Assembly: GCA_944320765.1 (NCBI GenBank)
Contig: CALUIS010000005.1
Span: 86,777-150,776, forward strand
Source: an uncultured Paraprevotella sp.
GTDB taxonomy: Bacteria > Bacteroidota > Bacteroidia > Bacteroidales > Bacteroidaceae
Length of the DNA stretch: 64,000 bases
Reading direction: 5' to 3'
This document shows, piece after piece, positions 25,068 through 34,523 of the stretch. The notes beneath the pieces were generated by a model. The model did no database searches. It was not told where the DNA came from and saw nothing but the letters and a program-made list of their open reading frames with translations. Position 1 is the first letter of the stretch. Each line of letters begins with the position of its first letter. The translations under genes and the position numbers were made by a program.

Positions 25068-27881
25068 TTACTTTCCGCAGAGCAATTTATAGTCGCAATA
25101 GTCGCAATTTTTGGCCACGGAAGTTTGCCGGAACGGAATCTCCGGGTTGAACAGCTCTTCCAACACGCCTTGCAGCGTCTGCCGGAACTCCTCCTTGTAG
25201 GGGCCGAAGTCCGTGACCCGTTGCCTGCCGAATTCCACGGTTGGGTCGTAGTCCTCCGCATGGGACTTGTGTACGAAGAACAAGGCCGGGGAGACGGGCC
25301 GCCGCTGCTCTTCCGACAGCACCCACGCGTAGAGGAAAATCTGGAAAATGTAGGACGGTCGCCGGTCGGAGGCTTGGACGAGTTGTTCCATGGTGGAGGC
25401 GGTTTCGGGAGACCCGCCCGTTTTATAGTCCACGATGCGCAGGGTTTCCACTTGCTGCCCGGTCGTCTCGTCCGGTTGCATGACCGTATCCATGCGGTCA
25501 ATCTTTCCGCCGACGTTTATTTTCAGGATGCGGCCGCCCGACGGCACTTCCACGCTTCTGCTGTGTTCCTGTTCCGTTTCCAGCAGGATGAACTGTTCCA
25601 TCCGGCTGTCGTGTGCGAGCAGTTGTCGGAGGTAGGTGGCCAGCACCTTCCGGGCGACAAGGAGCTGGCCGTTGTAGAATACCGATTCCGGGTCGCCGTT
25701 GAAATAGTTTTTCAGGAAAGAGGCGTCCACGAAAGGCTGCAGGACGGCTTCCTTTCCGGCCAGCAGCTGTTCGATGTCCTGCCGGCGGATGACGGGGTTC
25801 CGTTCCGTCAGTTTCCGGTAGACGAGTTCGGCGGCATCGTGGAAGAGCGTGCCGAACGTGGCGCCGTCCAATCCGTTCTGCGGGTCTTGCGGGGGACGGA
25901 TGCGGGCGACTTGCTGGTAGTAGAACTTCAGCGGGCAGTCCAGGTAGGCGTTGAGGGCCGAGGGCGAGAGGGGGCGCGCCCCCTCTTGTCCGCTGGCATA
26001 GTTGCGGTGCATCAGGTCGATAAGTTCCGGTGTCTTTTCCACCTGCAGCGTGGTTTCGGCGGGTACGGCCTGCCCGGATTGCAGGATTTTTGTTTCTACC
26101 GCAAAGTCCGTCTCGGCCAGGATTTGCCGGAGGAAGCGCGACATCTCGTTCTTGTTCAGCCCGTCCGTGGCGATGTTGTAGACGAAGGTGATGCGCTCCG
26201 TGCGTTGCAGGAGGCGGTAGAAGTAGAAGGCGTAGACGGCGATTTTATGCCGGATGGTGGTCAGTCCGAACACTTCGCGCAGGTGGTAGGGGATGAACGA
26301 GGTGTCGCTGACGGCCTTGGGGAGCATCCCCTCATTGACGGACAGCATCAGGATATGCCTGAAATTCAGGTTGCGGGTTTCCAGCACGCCCATCACCTGC
26401 AGGCCGACGGCGGGTTCGCCGTGGAAGGGGATGGTGGTGGAGGACAGCACCGTGCGCAGCAGCCTCCGCAGGGTGGCGGGCTGCACGTCGAGCGTGTGGT
26501 CTTCTGTCAGCCGGATGAAGCGGCAGACCACCTGATGGGTGCGGTAGAGTGCCTCGTGGTAGAGCTGGCGGTAGACCTCCCCGGCGTTTTCCGTTTCGGC
26601 CCCGAACACGCCTGCCAGTTCTTCCAGCAGGGAGCGGAGATAGCCGAGCAGTGCCTGGTTCCCTGCATGAGGGGCGAAGACATGGCTTTCGGCGAGCAAG
26701 GCGAAGTAGGGATGGGCGCGGACCACCCGTTCCTGTTCCGGGCGGAAGCGGCGGCGTTCGCGGTCGTATCCGTCGGTCTGGAGCGACAGCAGCGCGTTGA
26801 CGAAGCTGAATACGGGGGTGTCGCTCATGGGGAATCCCATGGTGATGTTCGCATGTTTCACCGGATGGGCGGACGTGGCGTCGGGCAGCGAATGCAGGAC
26901 GGGCTGGAGCAGCGACTCGTTGCAGAGCACGATGGCCGTGTCTTGTTCCGGCTGGGTGAGGTTTGCTTCCAGCCATTGGGGGATGTAGCGGGCTTGCGCG
27001 TTTTCCGAGGTGGCGGCGATGAATTCGATGTGCGGCGGACGCTTGAGGTTGTCGTAACAGCTTTCCGGCAGCGCGTTCGGGAAGTCGGCCAGGTTCTGCC
27101 GGATGAAGGTGCCGGCCTCGAACCGGCTGTCCGGTGCGGTGTACAGCACGTCGTAATCCCAGTAGAACAAGGCTTGTCCCCGTTCCGAGAGGAACTTGAA
27201 CAGGCGTTTCTCCACCTCGTTGAGGACATTGAACCCCACAAAGGCATACGTCCTCTCCGCCGGGATGCGGCCGGTGCGTTCCTCCAGGTGTTCCGCCACG
27301 TCTTTGTACAAGGCCCCTTCGTAGAGCATTCCTTTTTCCCGAAGCCGGGCGTTGAAGGCCGTGTAGATGTCGTCCATCCGGTTCCACAAGGCCAGGAATT
27401 TCTCTTTCAGCCGGCTGTTGCCTTCGATGGAGAATCCTTCGAAGAAGTGCTTCAGGGCCTCTTCCTGCGCGGGGGTGAGGAATGCGCTGTCGTCCAGTTC
27501 CTTGATGGACTGTATGTTGCTGAACAGCTGGTGCGCGTCGGCCAGATGCTTGTCGATGTCGTCGAAATCGGCCAGCATGATTTCCCCCCATCCGTAGAAG
27601 CGGTCGAGCGTCTCCGGTTCCGGCACGTGTCGGGCGTAGGCGCGGTAAAGCTCGCATACGGCCATGATGTCGTCGCACCGGTTGAAGTCCGACAGCTGGT
27701 CGAACAGTTCGCTGATGGTGCGGTAATGCGGCGCCCATATCGGTTGTCCGGCGGAAGCGGCCAGCTGCTGGTTCATGAACAGTCCGGCGCGTTTGTTGGG
27801 GAACACCACGGTGACGTCGCGCAGCCGGTTGCCGAAGCGGCGCAGAAGGTCTTGTGCGGTGAGTTGGATGAATGTTTCCAT
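25068..27881 (-). CDS. AddB-like PD-(D/E)XK nuclease with Fe-S cysteines
   Basis: Second subunit of an AddAB-type helicase-nuclease for double-strand-break repair, 937 aa. The N-terminal part has a degenerate helicase-like fold (TVVFPNKRAGLF near the start, without a Walker A Lys). The C-terminal nuclease domain contains GGKIDRMD and LRIVDYKTG. The cysteine set typical of AddB iron-sulfur nucleases is present: one Cys in LNAYLDCPLKFYYQ and a C-x2-C-x5-C at the C-terminus (CDYCDYKLLC). It lies 15 bp after the AddA-like gene. Assignment as AddB rather than a generic PD-(D/E)XK protein rests on the partner and cysteines. Confidence 0.85.
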   Translation of the reverse strand: METFIQLTAQDLLRRFGNRLRDVTVVFPNKRAGLFMNQQLAASAGQPIWAPHYRTISELFDQLSDFNRCDDIMAVCELYRAYARHVPEPETLDRFYGWGEIMLADFDDIDKHLADAHQLFSNIQSIKELDDSAFLTPAQEEALKHFFEGFSIEGNSRLKEKFLALWNRMDDIYTAFNARLREKGMLYEGALYKDVAEHLEERTGRIPAERTYAFVGFNVLNEVEKRLFKFLSERGQALFYWDYDVLYTAPDSRFEAGTFIRQNLADFPNALPESCYDNLKRPPHIEFIAATSENAQARYIPQWLEANLTQPEQDTAIVLCNESLLQPVLHSLPDATSAHPVKHANITMGFPMSDTPVFSFVNALLSLQTDGYDRERRRFRPEQERVVRAHPYFALLAESHVFAPHAGNQALLGYLRSLLEELAGVFGAETENAGEVYRQLYHEALYRTHQVVCRFIRLTEDHTLDVQPATLRRLLRTVLSSTTIPFHGEPAVGLQVMGVLETRNLNFRHILMLSVNEGMLPKAVSDTSFIPYHLREVFGLTTIRHKIAVYAFYFYRLLQRTERITFVYNIATDGLNKNEMSRFLRQILAETDFAVETKILQSGQAVPAETTLQVEKTPELIDLMHRNYASGQEGARPLSPSALNAYLDCPLKFYYQQVARIRPPQDPQNGLDGATFGTLFHDAAELVYRKLTERNPVIRRQDIEQLLAGKEAVLQPFVDASFLKNYFNGDPESVFYNGQLLVARKVLATYLRQLLAHDSRMEQFILLETEQEHSRSVEVPSGGRILKINVGGKIDRMDTVMQPDETTGQQVETLRIVDYKTGGSPETASTMEQLVQASDRRPSYIFQIFLYAWVLSEEQRRPVSPALFFVHKSHAEDYDPTVEFGRQRVTDFGPYKEEFRQTLQGVLEELFNPEIPFRQTSVAKNCDYCDYKLLCGK

Positions 27882-27896
27882 AAGGTTCTTTGGGTG

Positions 27897-30800
27897 TTAG
27901 GCTTGCACTTCCTCAAGCCGGTTGTCGGTGATGTACCACAGGTAGCCCCTGACCCGACTGCCGGGTTCCATCAGCCGGATCTGCCGCATGTAGCGGGCCA
28001 CCTGCTCGCGGTACCGGGAGTCGGCCCGTCCGAATTTGAAGTCTACCACGGTGGTCTCGTCCGGACCGGACATGACGCGGTCGGGACGGTAGGTGCCGTA
28101 TTTCTCGGTTTGGTCGTCCTGTTCCTGTGTGAGGATGGGGCATTCGTTGTAGACGGCCAGCGAGCCGTCGAACCAATGTGCGGCCTCGGGACGGCTGAGG
28201 GCGGTTTCCACTTGCCTCCTCAGTTCTTCCCTTTCTTCGTCCGTGCCGATTTGCCCTTCTGTCTCAAGGGCGGACAGGGCCTTTTTCACGTCGTTCCGGG
28301 TGTGGATGGTGGAGAGGATCCGGTGCATCAGGATGCCCGTCCGTCTTTTCCGGTCGGTGTGCCGGGGCTGTTCCGCTGTGGAGGCCATGCTTTCCAGGAA
28401 TTCCGCCGCAGGGTTGGACTGCCGGAAATCGATGCCCGCCTTGTAGGAATGCATCCGCACGTTTTCTGCTTGGTAACGGATGTCCATGCGGTTGTCGTGT
28501 TTCTTGTCCCGGGTAGGGAGGAGGGTGACGAGCGTGCCGTATGAGAAGCGTGCGGTTTCGCCGTTCTCTCCTTCGGTCTCTTCCGCCCCTTCCAGTTGGA
28601 TTGGCAGGGCTTGATAGATCAGGTCGCCCGTCGTGCTTCTCTCGTCCAGGGCATACCGGGTGCGGCACCACACGAACAGGTTCTTCTCGGCGCGGGTGAA
28701 GGTCACGTAGAGCAGGTTGAGCGAGTCCACGCGCCGTTGCAGGTGTTCCTCCTCATATTCCGCCCGGAAGATGGAGTTGCGCATGGCGGCCTGGGCGGTG
28801 ATGGGAATCACCGGCAGCATGTCGTAGGGCGTCTGGTGCGGCTCGCACCACAGCAAGTCGTTGTTCCGGGTGAATCCGTTGGCATCCTTTTCGATGTCCC
28901 AGTCGCAATAGGGCGCGAGGACGGTGTGGAATTGCAGGCCTTTGGACTGGTGTACCGTGAAGATGCGGATGCCGTCCACCTCGCCCGAAGGGATGGAGGT
29001 CTGCGAGAGGGTCTCGTCCCAGTAGGTCAGGAAAGAGCTGAGGTCGGACGGGTTGTCTTGCAGGTAGTCCGTGAGACGGTCGAAGTAGGCGAACAGATAG
29101 GCGTCCTCTCCGGGGATGCGTGCCAGTCCGAAGAGAGTGTAGAGTTCCTCCTGCAGCTCGTACAGGGGGAGGGTGCGCAGCGTGTCCAGCTGCCGGGTGA
29201 AGCCTTCAGGGAGCAGGGATTCCAGGTCTTTCCGGGCCAGCTGCCTTAGGCCGGTGTCTTCCGGCATGGCGTTTTCCCCGGCATGTCGGGCCAGGAACGC
29301 CAGGGCGACACGGTCGTCCGGGTTCGTCATATAACGCATGGCGGAGATGAGGAGGTTGACGATCAGGGAACTGGACAGCAGGAAGGCTTCGTCGGAGACC
29401 ATTTTCACCCGGTCGCCGAAGCGGGTGGAGAAATGGCGGACGATGGGGGCGGTGAATTTCCGTTTGCGCACCAGGATGGCCATTTCCCGATAAGGCAGTC
29501 CGGCCTCGTGAAGGGCTTCCACTTGGTCGCAGAGTTCGTCCAGCATCCGGGCCTCCCAGTCCGTTTCCTTGTCGTTCCGGTCGAAGAAGCGGACTTGCAC
29601 GTAGCCGCGGTCTCCTTTTCCCGGGGGGCATTTCTGGGCCACGTCCGCATAGGCTTCCGACAGTCGCGGCGGGGCATCCGGCGCGAGGCGGTCCAGTTCT
29701 TCCGCCGCAGCCTTGAAGAGGGCGTTGTTGAACGTGACAATCCTCTGCTCGCTCCTGAAGTTGGTGTCCAGGTTACGGATGTCGGGGCGGTGGGCGGCCA
29801 TTTCGTCCTTGATGTTCTTCAGAATGGTCCAGTCGCCGTTCCGCCAGCGGTAGATGCTTTGTTTCACGTCGCCCACGATGAGGTTGCCGAAGCCGGAGGC
29901 CATGCTTTCCAGCAGGAGGACCTTGAAGTTCCTCCATTGCAGGGTGGACGTGTCTTGGAACTCGTCGATCATGACGTGGTGGAAGAACGCCCCCATCTTC
30001 TCGAAGATGAATGGCGCGTCGTTGTCTTCAATCAGGCCGTGCAGCAGGATGGGGGTCTTGGCCAGCAGGAAACGGTTGTTCTCGTGGTTCAGGGCCGTGA
30101 CTTCCTCGTCGATGACGCCCAGCAGGCGCAGGGGGTTGAGGTGCTTTTGGGCCAGCGACGCGCTGTTGTGGCGCACGAGGCAGTCCAGCTGGAACTGCCG
30201 CAGCTCGCCCAGCAAGGTCTGGAGGCAGGTGGCCGCCTCTCGCAGTCCCGGGTCGTTTTGGTCGGCTTTCTTGAGCCAGTTGTCCGCGCTGTCCACGAAG
30301 CCCTGCATCCGGGGCTTGAAGTCGGGGGCGAGGTTGCCTGCCTCGATGTGCCGCAGGTAGGTGGCGATGTTGCCGCCGTATTTGAAGCGGTCCAGGGTGA
30401 GGCCTCGTTGTTCCAGCTCGTCCCTGAAGTTGGCCGCCGCGCTTTGCACGATGTCCATGGCCGTCTCCTTTTCCGTGTTCAGGGCGGCGCGTAGTTCCCT
30501 GATGCGGGCCGTGTCGTTCAGCACGTCCCGCAGGCGGTCTTCGTGGGTCAGGTAGGCTTCCTTGAAGATCCATGCGGCGAACGACTTCACTTCGCGGGCG
30601 ATGTCCCACCGCTCGTTGTTCGCGATGCGGTCGTCCACGTATTCCAGGATCCAGTCCATCACGGTGGGGTGGAGGTGCAGGCGTTCCATGAGGCGGTCCA
30701 CGGCCTTGTCGAGCACTTCGGTGTCGTTGAGGTCCACTTTCAGGTTGGCCGTGAGGCTCAGCTCGTGCGCCAGGTTTTTCAGCACCGACTGGAAGAAGGA

Positions 30801-31154
30801 ATCGATGGTTTCCACGCGGAAACGGTTGTAGTCGTGCAGGATCTGGCAGAGCGACAGGCCGGCCCGTTGCCGGATTTCTTCGTCCGTCAGGCGCACCCCG
30901 TCGGCTTGGAGTTCGCCCCGCAGGGCGGTCAGGTAGCTTTGGGCGGAGGGCAGTCCTTTCCAAAGGCCGTAGAGTTGCTGCAGGATGCGGTCTTTCATTT
31001 CCGCCGTGGCCTTGTTGGTGAAGGTGACGGCCAGGATATGGCTGTAGGTGTGCCGGCTCTCCTGCTCCAGCAAGGTCTTGATGTACTGCAAGGCCAGGGT
31101 GAAGGTCTTGCCGGAGCCGGCCGATGCCTTGTAGACGATCAGGCTGGGTTTCAT
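27897..31154 (-). CDS. AddA-like UvrD-family helicase-nuclease
   Basis: Helicase-nuclease subunit, 1085 aa. Walker A is ASAGSGKT (10-17), then LAVTFTNKATAEMKDR (motif Ia), DEFQDTSTLQW (Walker B, about 395), VGDVKQSIYRWR (motif III), the UvrD C-terminal motifs FTVHQSKGLQF and LLYVTFTRAEKNLFVW, and a C-terminal RecB-type nuclease with TTVVDFKFG and the QxxxY helix REQVARYMR. It lies 7 bp after the acyl-CoA ligase gene and 15 bp before addB, so all three appear co-transcribed. Together with AddB it replaces RecBCD for end resection. Confidence 0.9.
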   Translation of the reverse strand: MKPSLIVYKASAGSGKTFTLALQYIKTLLEQESRHTYSHILAVTFTNKATAEMKDRILQQLYGLWKGLPSAQSYLTALRGELQADGVRLTDEEIRQRAGLSLCQILHDYNRFRVETIDSFFQSVLKNLAHELSLTANLKVDLNDTEVLDKAVDRLMERLHLHPTVMDWILEYVDDRIANNERWDIAREVKSFAAWIFKEAYLTHEDRLRDVLNDTARIRELRAALNTEKETAMDIVQSAAANFRDELEQRGLTLDRFKYGGNIATYLRHIEAGNLAPDFKPRMQGFVDSADNWLKKADQNDPGLREAATCLQTLLGELRQFQLDCLVRHNSASLAQKHLNPLRLLGVIDEEVTALNHENNRFLLAKTPILLHGLIEDNDAPFIFEKMGAFFHHVMIDEFQDTSTLQWRNFKVLLLESMASGFGNLIVGDVKQSIYRWRNGDWTILKNIKDEMAAHRPDIRNLDTNFRSEQRIVTFNNALFKAAAEELDRLAPDAPPRLSEAYADVAQKCPPGKGDRGYVQVRFFDRNDKETDWEARMLDELCDQVEALHEAGLPYREMAILVRKRKFTAPIVRHFSTRFGDRVKMVSDEAFLLSSSLIVNLLISAMRYMTNPDDRVALAFLARHAGENAMPEDTGLRQLARKDLESLLPEGFTRQLDTLRTLPLYELQEELYTLFGLARIPGEDAYLFAYFDRLTDYLQDNPSDLSSFLTYWDETLSQTSIPSGEVDGIRIFTVHQSKGLQFHTVLAPYCDWDIEKDANGFTRNNDLLWCEPHQTPYDMLPVIPITAQAAMRNSIFRAEYEEEHLQRRVDSLNLLYVTFTRAEKNLFVWCRTRYALDERSTTGDLIYQALPIQLEGAEETEGENGETARFSYGTLVTLLPTRDKKHDNRMDIRYQAENVRMHSYKAGIDFRQSNPAAEFLESMASTAEQPRHTDRKRRTGILMHRILSTIHTRNDVKKALSALETEGQIGTDEEREELRRQVETALSRPEAAHWFDGSLAVYNECPILTQEQDDQTEKYGTYRPDRVMSGPDETTVVDFKFGRADSRYREQVARYMRQIRLMEPGSRVRGYLWYITDNRLEEVQA

Positions 31155-31161
31155 GGGGATG

Positions 31162-32823
31162 TCAGAAGCTCATGTTTTGGTAAAGGTAGCGTTTGATGCT
31201 CTTCTTGGCCGTCTTCTCGAACTCCTCGTTCTGGAGGACGACCTTGACGATTTGGGAGTAGGGCGGGAGTTCCTTGTTCAGCTCCTGCCGCGAGATGTCG
31301 ATTTGCCGCAGCAGGTCACGGTCGTCCAGCCCGTCCTTCAGGCCTTCGTTGAGGTCGGGGTAGACCAAGGCCACCAGCTTCCCGTTGCTCATGATGACCA
31401 GCGACTCGTTCACGTAGGGCAGGTTGTTCAGCCTCGATTCGATTTCTTCGGGGTAGATGTTCTGTCCGCTGGCGCTGAGGAGCATGTTCTTGCAGCGTCC
31501 TTTGATATAGACGTTCCCCTCCGGGTCGATGACGGCCATGTCGCCGGTGTGCAGCCATCCTTTCTCGTCGAAGATCTGGGCGGTGGCTTCCGGGTTCTTG
31601 TAATATCCCAGCATGGTGTTCCGCCCGCGGCACACCAGTTCGCCGGGAGTATGTACGGGGTCGGGGCTCAGCACTTTGAGTTCCATGCCGTCCGCCGCTT
31701 TCCCGCACGACATGTAGGCGGTCTCATGCCACGGGCTGTGGCAGATGATGGGGCCGCATTCCGTCATGCCGTAGGCGATGGAGTAGGGGAAATTGATGGA
31801 ACGCACGAAAGCTTCCACTTCGGCATTGAAGGGCGCTCCGCCGATGATGACTTCCTTGATGTTCCCGCCGAAGAGGCGGAGGCTTTCCGTGCGGGCGTTC
31901 TCCTTGATTTTCTCGCTGATGATGGGGATGCGCAGCAGCAGTTTCCCCAGTTTGTTGTCAATCTTCGGAAGCACTTCTTTCTTGAATACCTTCTCGATGA
32001 CCAGCGGGACGCAGGACATGACGCGGGGATGGATTTCGGCCACCGTGGTCATGATGACCTTGGGCGAAGGCATACGGGTGAGGAAGTAGAGGTGTGCGCC
32101 GGAACACACGCCGTAGAGGAAGTCGTAGACCAGTCCGAAAACGTGGCCTAAGGGCAGCATCGACACTACATTGTCGCCCGGGGAAAGGCCGATGGTGCGG
32201 CGGCAGAAGGCCACGTTGGACACCAGGCTCCGATAAGGGAGCATCACGCCTTTGGAGAAGCCCGTGGTGCCGGACGTGTAGTTGATGACGGCCAGTTGCT
32301 CCGGCGAAGCTTCGGGATGGTAATGCACGTGTTCGCGGAGGAACATCATGGGGAATTTCTTGCCGAACAGGGCGTTGAGGTTCTTCCGGGCGAACGTGAG
32401 CCTTTCGGAACGGCTGTTCACCAGCGTGAAATCCTTCACGCAGATGATGCCTTGCAGGTCCGGCATACGGTTTTCGTTCAGGTTTTCCCATACTTGGTCG
32501 CCCACGAAGAGCAGCTTGGACTCGCTGTGGTTGACGATGTGGTGCACATTGTCCGGTTTGAATTCGTGCAGGATGGGGACGATGACGGCCCCGTAGGTCA
32601 GGGTGGCCAGGAAAGCCACGCACCAGTTCCCGCTGTTGCGCCCGCAGAGCGCGATCTTGTCTCCCGGACAGATGCCGGCCGCCTCGAACAGCAGGTGCAT
32701 CTTGGCGATTTTCCGGGCCACGTCCTTGTATTGCAGGCTTTCCCCGTTGAAGTCCGTGAACGCTTTCCGGTCCCAGTTCTCTTTTATGCTGTGTTCAATG
32801 AGTTCGATGAGCTTGTCTTCCAT
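31162..32823 (-). CDS. AMP-dependent long-chain acyl-CoA synthetase (FadD-like)
   Basis: 553-aa adenylate-forming ligase that activates a carboxylic acid, probably a fatty acid, to its CoA thioester. The phosphate-binding motif is YTSGTTGFSKG (about 182-192); further motifs are YGMTECGPI (about 350) and GWLHTGDMAVIDPEGNVYIKGR (about 430-450), with a C-terminal catalytic Lys region (FEKTAKKSIKRYLY). No signal peptide. The frame extends to 33036, but ATG 32823 (MEDKLIEL) is the natural start. First gene of an operon with addA and addB. Substrate chain length cannot be told. Confidence 0.87.
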   Translation of the reverse strand: MEDKLIELIEHSIKENWDRKAFTDFNGESLQYKDVARKIAKMHLLFEAAGICPGDKIALCGRNSGNWCVAFLATLTYGAVIVPILHEFKPDNVHHIVNHSESKLLFVGDQVWENLNENRMPDLQGIICVKDFTLVNSRSERLTFARKNLNALFGKKFPMMFLREHVHYHPEASPEQLAVINYTSGTTGFSKGVMLPYRSLVSNVAFCRRTIGLSPGDNVVSMLPLGHVFGLVYDFLYGVCSGAHLYFLTRMPSPKVIMTTVAEIHPRVMSCVPLVIEKVFKKEVLPKIDNKLGKLLLRIPIISEKIKENARTESLRLFGGNIKEVIIGGAPFNAEVEAFVRSINFPYSIAYGMTECGPIICHSPWHETAYMSCGKAADGMELKVLSPDPVHTPGELVCRGRNTMLGYYKNPEATAQIFDEKGWLHTGDMAVIDPEGNVYIKGRCKNMLLSASGQNIYPEEIESRLNNLPYVNESLVIMSNGKLVALVYPDLNEGLKDGLDDRDLLRQIDISRQELNKELPPYSQIVKVVLQNEEFEKTAKKSIKRYLYQNMSF

Positions 32824-32856
32824 GTCGTTCGTCAATGTCAATGTAATATATAAAGG

Positions 32857-32864
32857 CAAAAGTA
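32857..32864 (-). promoter_or_regulatory. -7 box for the acyl-CoA ligase/addAB operon
   Basis: Reads TACTTTTG on the minus strand (TAnnTTTG), 33 bp before the ligase ATG. The -33 box is not clear. Confidence 0.4.
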
Positions 32865-32903
32865 CAAAAAACTGTGAACATCCGGGCTTTGTCGGGCAAG
32901 GAT

Positions 32904-32935
32904 TTTGCCGTGGCGGAAGCTTTTTGTTACCTTTG
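32904..32935 (+). promoter_or_regulatory. Promoter of the HAD phosphatase gene
   Basis: TTTG at 32904-32907, an exact 20-bp spacer, and TACCTTTG at 32928-32935. A textbook Bacteroidetes promoter, with the ATG 23 bp downstream. Confidence 0.7.
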
Positions 32936-32958
32936 TGCCGTTTTTTTAAAGATTCGCG

Positions 32959-33618
32959 ATGATGGAAGGTAAGGATGGCCGTAAAGCGGCGGCATTGTTC
33001 GATTTGGACGGAGTGGTGTTCGACACGGAAACCCAATATTCCCTGTTCTGGGGGGAGCAGGGAGCGTTATACCATCCCGGGGTGGAGCATTTTGAGCAGC
33101 GTATCAAGGGACAGACGCTGGTGCAGATTTTCGACGCTTGGTTTGCCGGGCAGGACGAGGTGCGGCGCAGGATTGAGGAGGGGCTGGACCGTTTCGAGCG
33201 GGAGATGGCCTACGAGTATGTGCCTGGCGTGGAGGAGTTTCTGCGGGCCTTGCGCGGGGCCGGGGTCTTCACGGCGGTGGTGACCAGCTCCAACGCGGAG
33301 AAGATGCGGAACGTGTACCGGAAGCATCCGGAATTCAAGACGTATTTCGACCGTATCCTGACGGCCGAGGATTTCACGCGTTCCAAACCGGAACCGGATT
33401 GCTATCTGCTGGGTGCCAGTGTGTTCGGGCTTCCCGTGTCGCGCTGTGTCGTGTTCGAGGACTCCTTCAACGGGCTGAAGGCCGGACGGGCGGCCGGAAT
33501 GAAGGTGGTGGGGCTTTCCACCACGAACGCGCCGGAGCGGATTCAGGACTTGTGCGATGTCGTGATTCCGGATTTTCGGGGCTTCGGCGTGGAAAAAGTG
33601 AAGGATTTGCTCGCGTGA
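32959..33618 (+). CDS. HAD-superfamily phosphatase, beta-phosphoglucomutase-like
   Basis: 219-aa soluble hydrolase of HAD subfamily IA with a helical cap. Motif I is FDLDGVVFDTE (about 14-24, nucleophile Asp16), motif II TAVVTSSNAEK (about 110), the motif III lysine is in FTRSKPEPDCYLLG (about 140), and motif IV CVVFEDSFNGLKAG (about 165). The same fold serves beta-phosphoglucomutase and phosphoglycolate or sugar phosphatases, so the substrate is open. It is followed 49 bp later by panB. Confidence 0.85.
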   Translation: MMEGKDGRKAAALFDLDGVVFDTETQYSLFWGEQGALYHPGVEHFEQRIKGQTLVQIFDAWFAGQDEVRRRIEEGLDRFEREMAYEYVPGVEEFLRALRGAGVFTAVVTSSNAEKMRNVYRKHPEFKTYFDRILTAEDFTRSKPEPDCYLLGASVFGLPVSRCVVFEDSFNGLKAGRAAGMKVVGLSTTNAPERIQDLCDVVIPDFRGFGVEKVKDLLA

Positions 33619-33633
33619 ACGGATTATAATGCT

Positions 33634-33641
33634 TAATTTTG
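33634..33641 (+). promoter_or_regulatory. Candidate -7 box for panB
   Basis: TAATTTTG (TAnnTTTG), 26 bp before the panB ATG. TTTG at 33606-33609 is 24 bp upstream, a little far for a -33 box. Confidence 0.4.
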
Positions 33642-33667
33642 CGCCTTGTTTTCAAATATGACTGATT

Positions 33668-34489
33668 ATGGCAGGATATTTAGTGGAGGATGCGCGCAAG
33701 GTGACGACGCACCGCCTGATTGAGATGAAGCGGCAAGGCAAGAAGATTGCCATGCTCACATCGTATGACTATACCATGGCCGGCATTGTGGACGGGGCAG
33801 GCATAGACGTGATTCTGGTGGGGGATTCGGCTTCTAACGTGATGGCCGGAAACACGACCACCTTGCCAATCACGCTGGACCAGATGATTTACCATGCCAC
33901 ATCCGTGATGCACGGCGTGAAGCGTGCGCTGGTGGTGTGCGACATGCCTTTCGGTTCCTATCAGGTGAATGCCACCGAAGGGGTGACGAACGCGGTGCGC
34001 ATCATGAAGGAAAGCGGGTGCGACGCGCTGAAGCTGGAAGGGGGAGAGGAGATTATAGATACGGTGAAAGCCATATTGGCGGCGGGTATTCCTGTCATGG
34101 GGCATCTGGGCCTTACGCCGCAGAGCATCAATAAATTCGGCACGTATGCCGTACGGGCCAAGGAAGAGGCGGAGGCGGAAAAGCTGGTGGCTGACGCCCA
34201 TTTGTTGGAAGAGGCGGGCTGTTTTGCGGTCGTGTTGGAGAAGATACCGGCCGTATTGGCCGCCCGGGTGGCTTCCGAGTTGCAGATTCCGGTCATCGGC
34301 ATCGGGGCCGGCCCGCAGGTGGACGGCCAGGTGCTGGTGGTGAACGACATGCTGGGGATGAACCAAGACTTCTCTCCGAAGTTCCTCCGCCGCTATGCCG
34401 ACCTGCATACGGTGATGACCGACGCGGTGGGGCAGTATGTGGGCGATGTGAAGAGCGGTTCCTTCCCGAACGAGAACGAACAGTATTGA
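33668..34489 (+). CDS. panB: 3-methyl-2-oxobutanoate hydroxymethyltransferase
   Basis: First committed step of pantothenate synthesis: transfer of a hydroxymethyl group from methylene-THF to alpha-ketoisovalerate. 273 aa, close to E. coli PanB (264). TIM-barrel motifs: [33 protein letters not shown] (metal-binding Asp and Ser), DMPFGSYQ (about 90), KLEGGEE (about 120), MGHLGLTPQ, the catalytic region FAVVLEKIP (about 188) and [16 protein letters not shown] near the end. Decameric cytoplasmic enzyme. Start confirmed by similarity of the N-terminal region. Confidence 0.96.
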   Translation: MAGYLVEDARKVTTHRLIEMKRQGKKIAMLTSYDYTMAGIVDGAGIDVILVGDSASNVMAGNTTTLPITLDQMIYHATSVMHGVKRALVVCDMPFGSYQVNATEGVTNAVRIMKESGCDALKLEGGEEIIDTVKAILAAGIPVMGHLGLTPQSINKFGTYAVRAKEEAEAEKLVADAHLLEEAGCFAVVLEKIPAVLAARVASELQIPVIGIGAGPQVDGQVLVVNDMLGMNQDFSPKFLRRYADLHTVMTDAVGQYVGDVKSGSFPNENEQY

Positions 34490-34523
34490 GCGTGTGGGAA
34501 GCGTAGAGAACGGACATCGGCCG

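Noticed and set aside
25047..28544. 1165-codon open frame on the plus strand opposite addA/addB
   Set aside because: Same mirror-frame effect; the minus-strand products have clear helicase and nuclease motifs.
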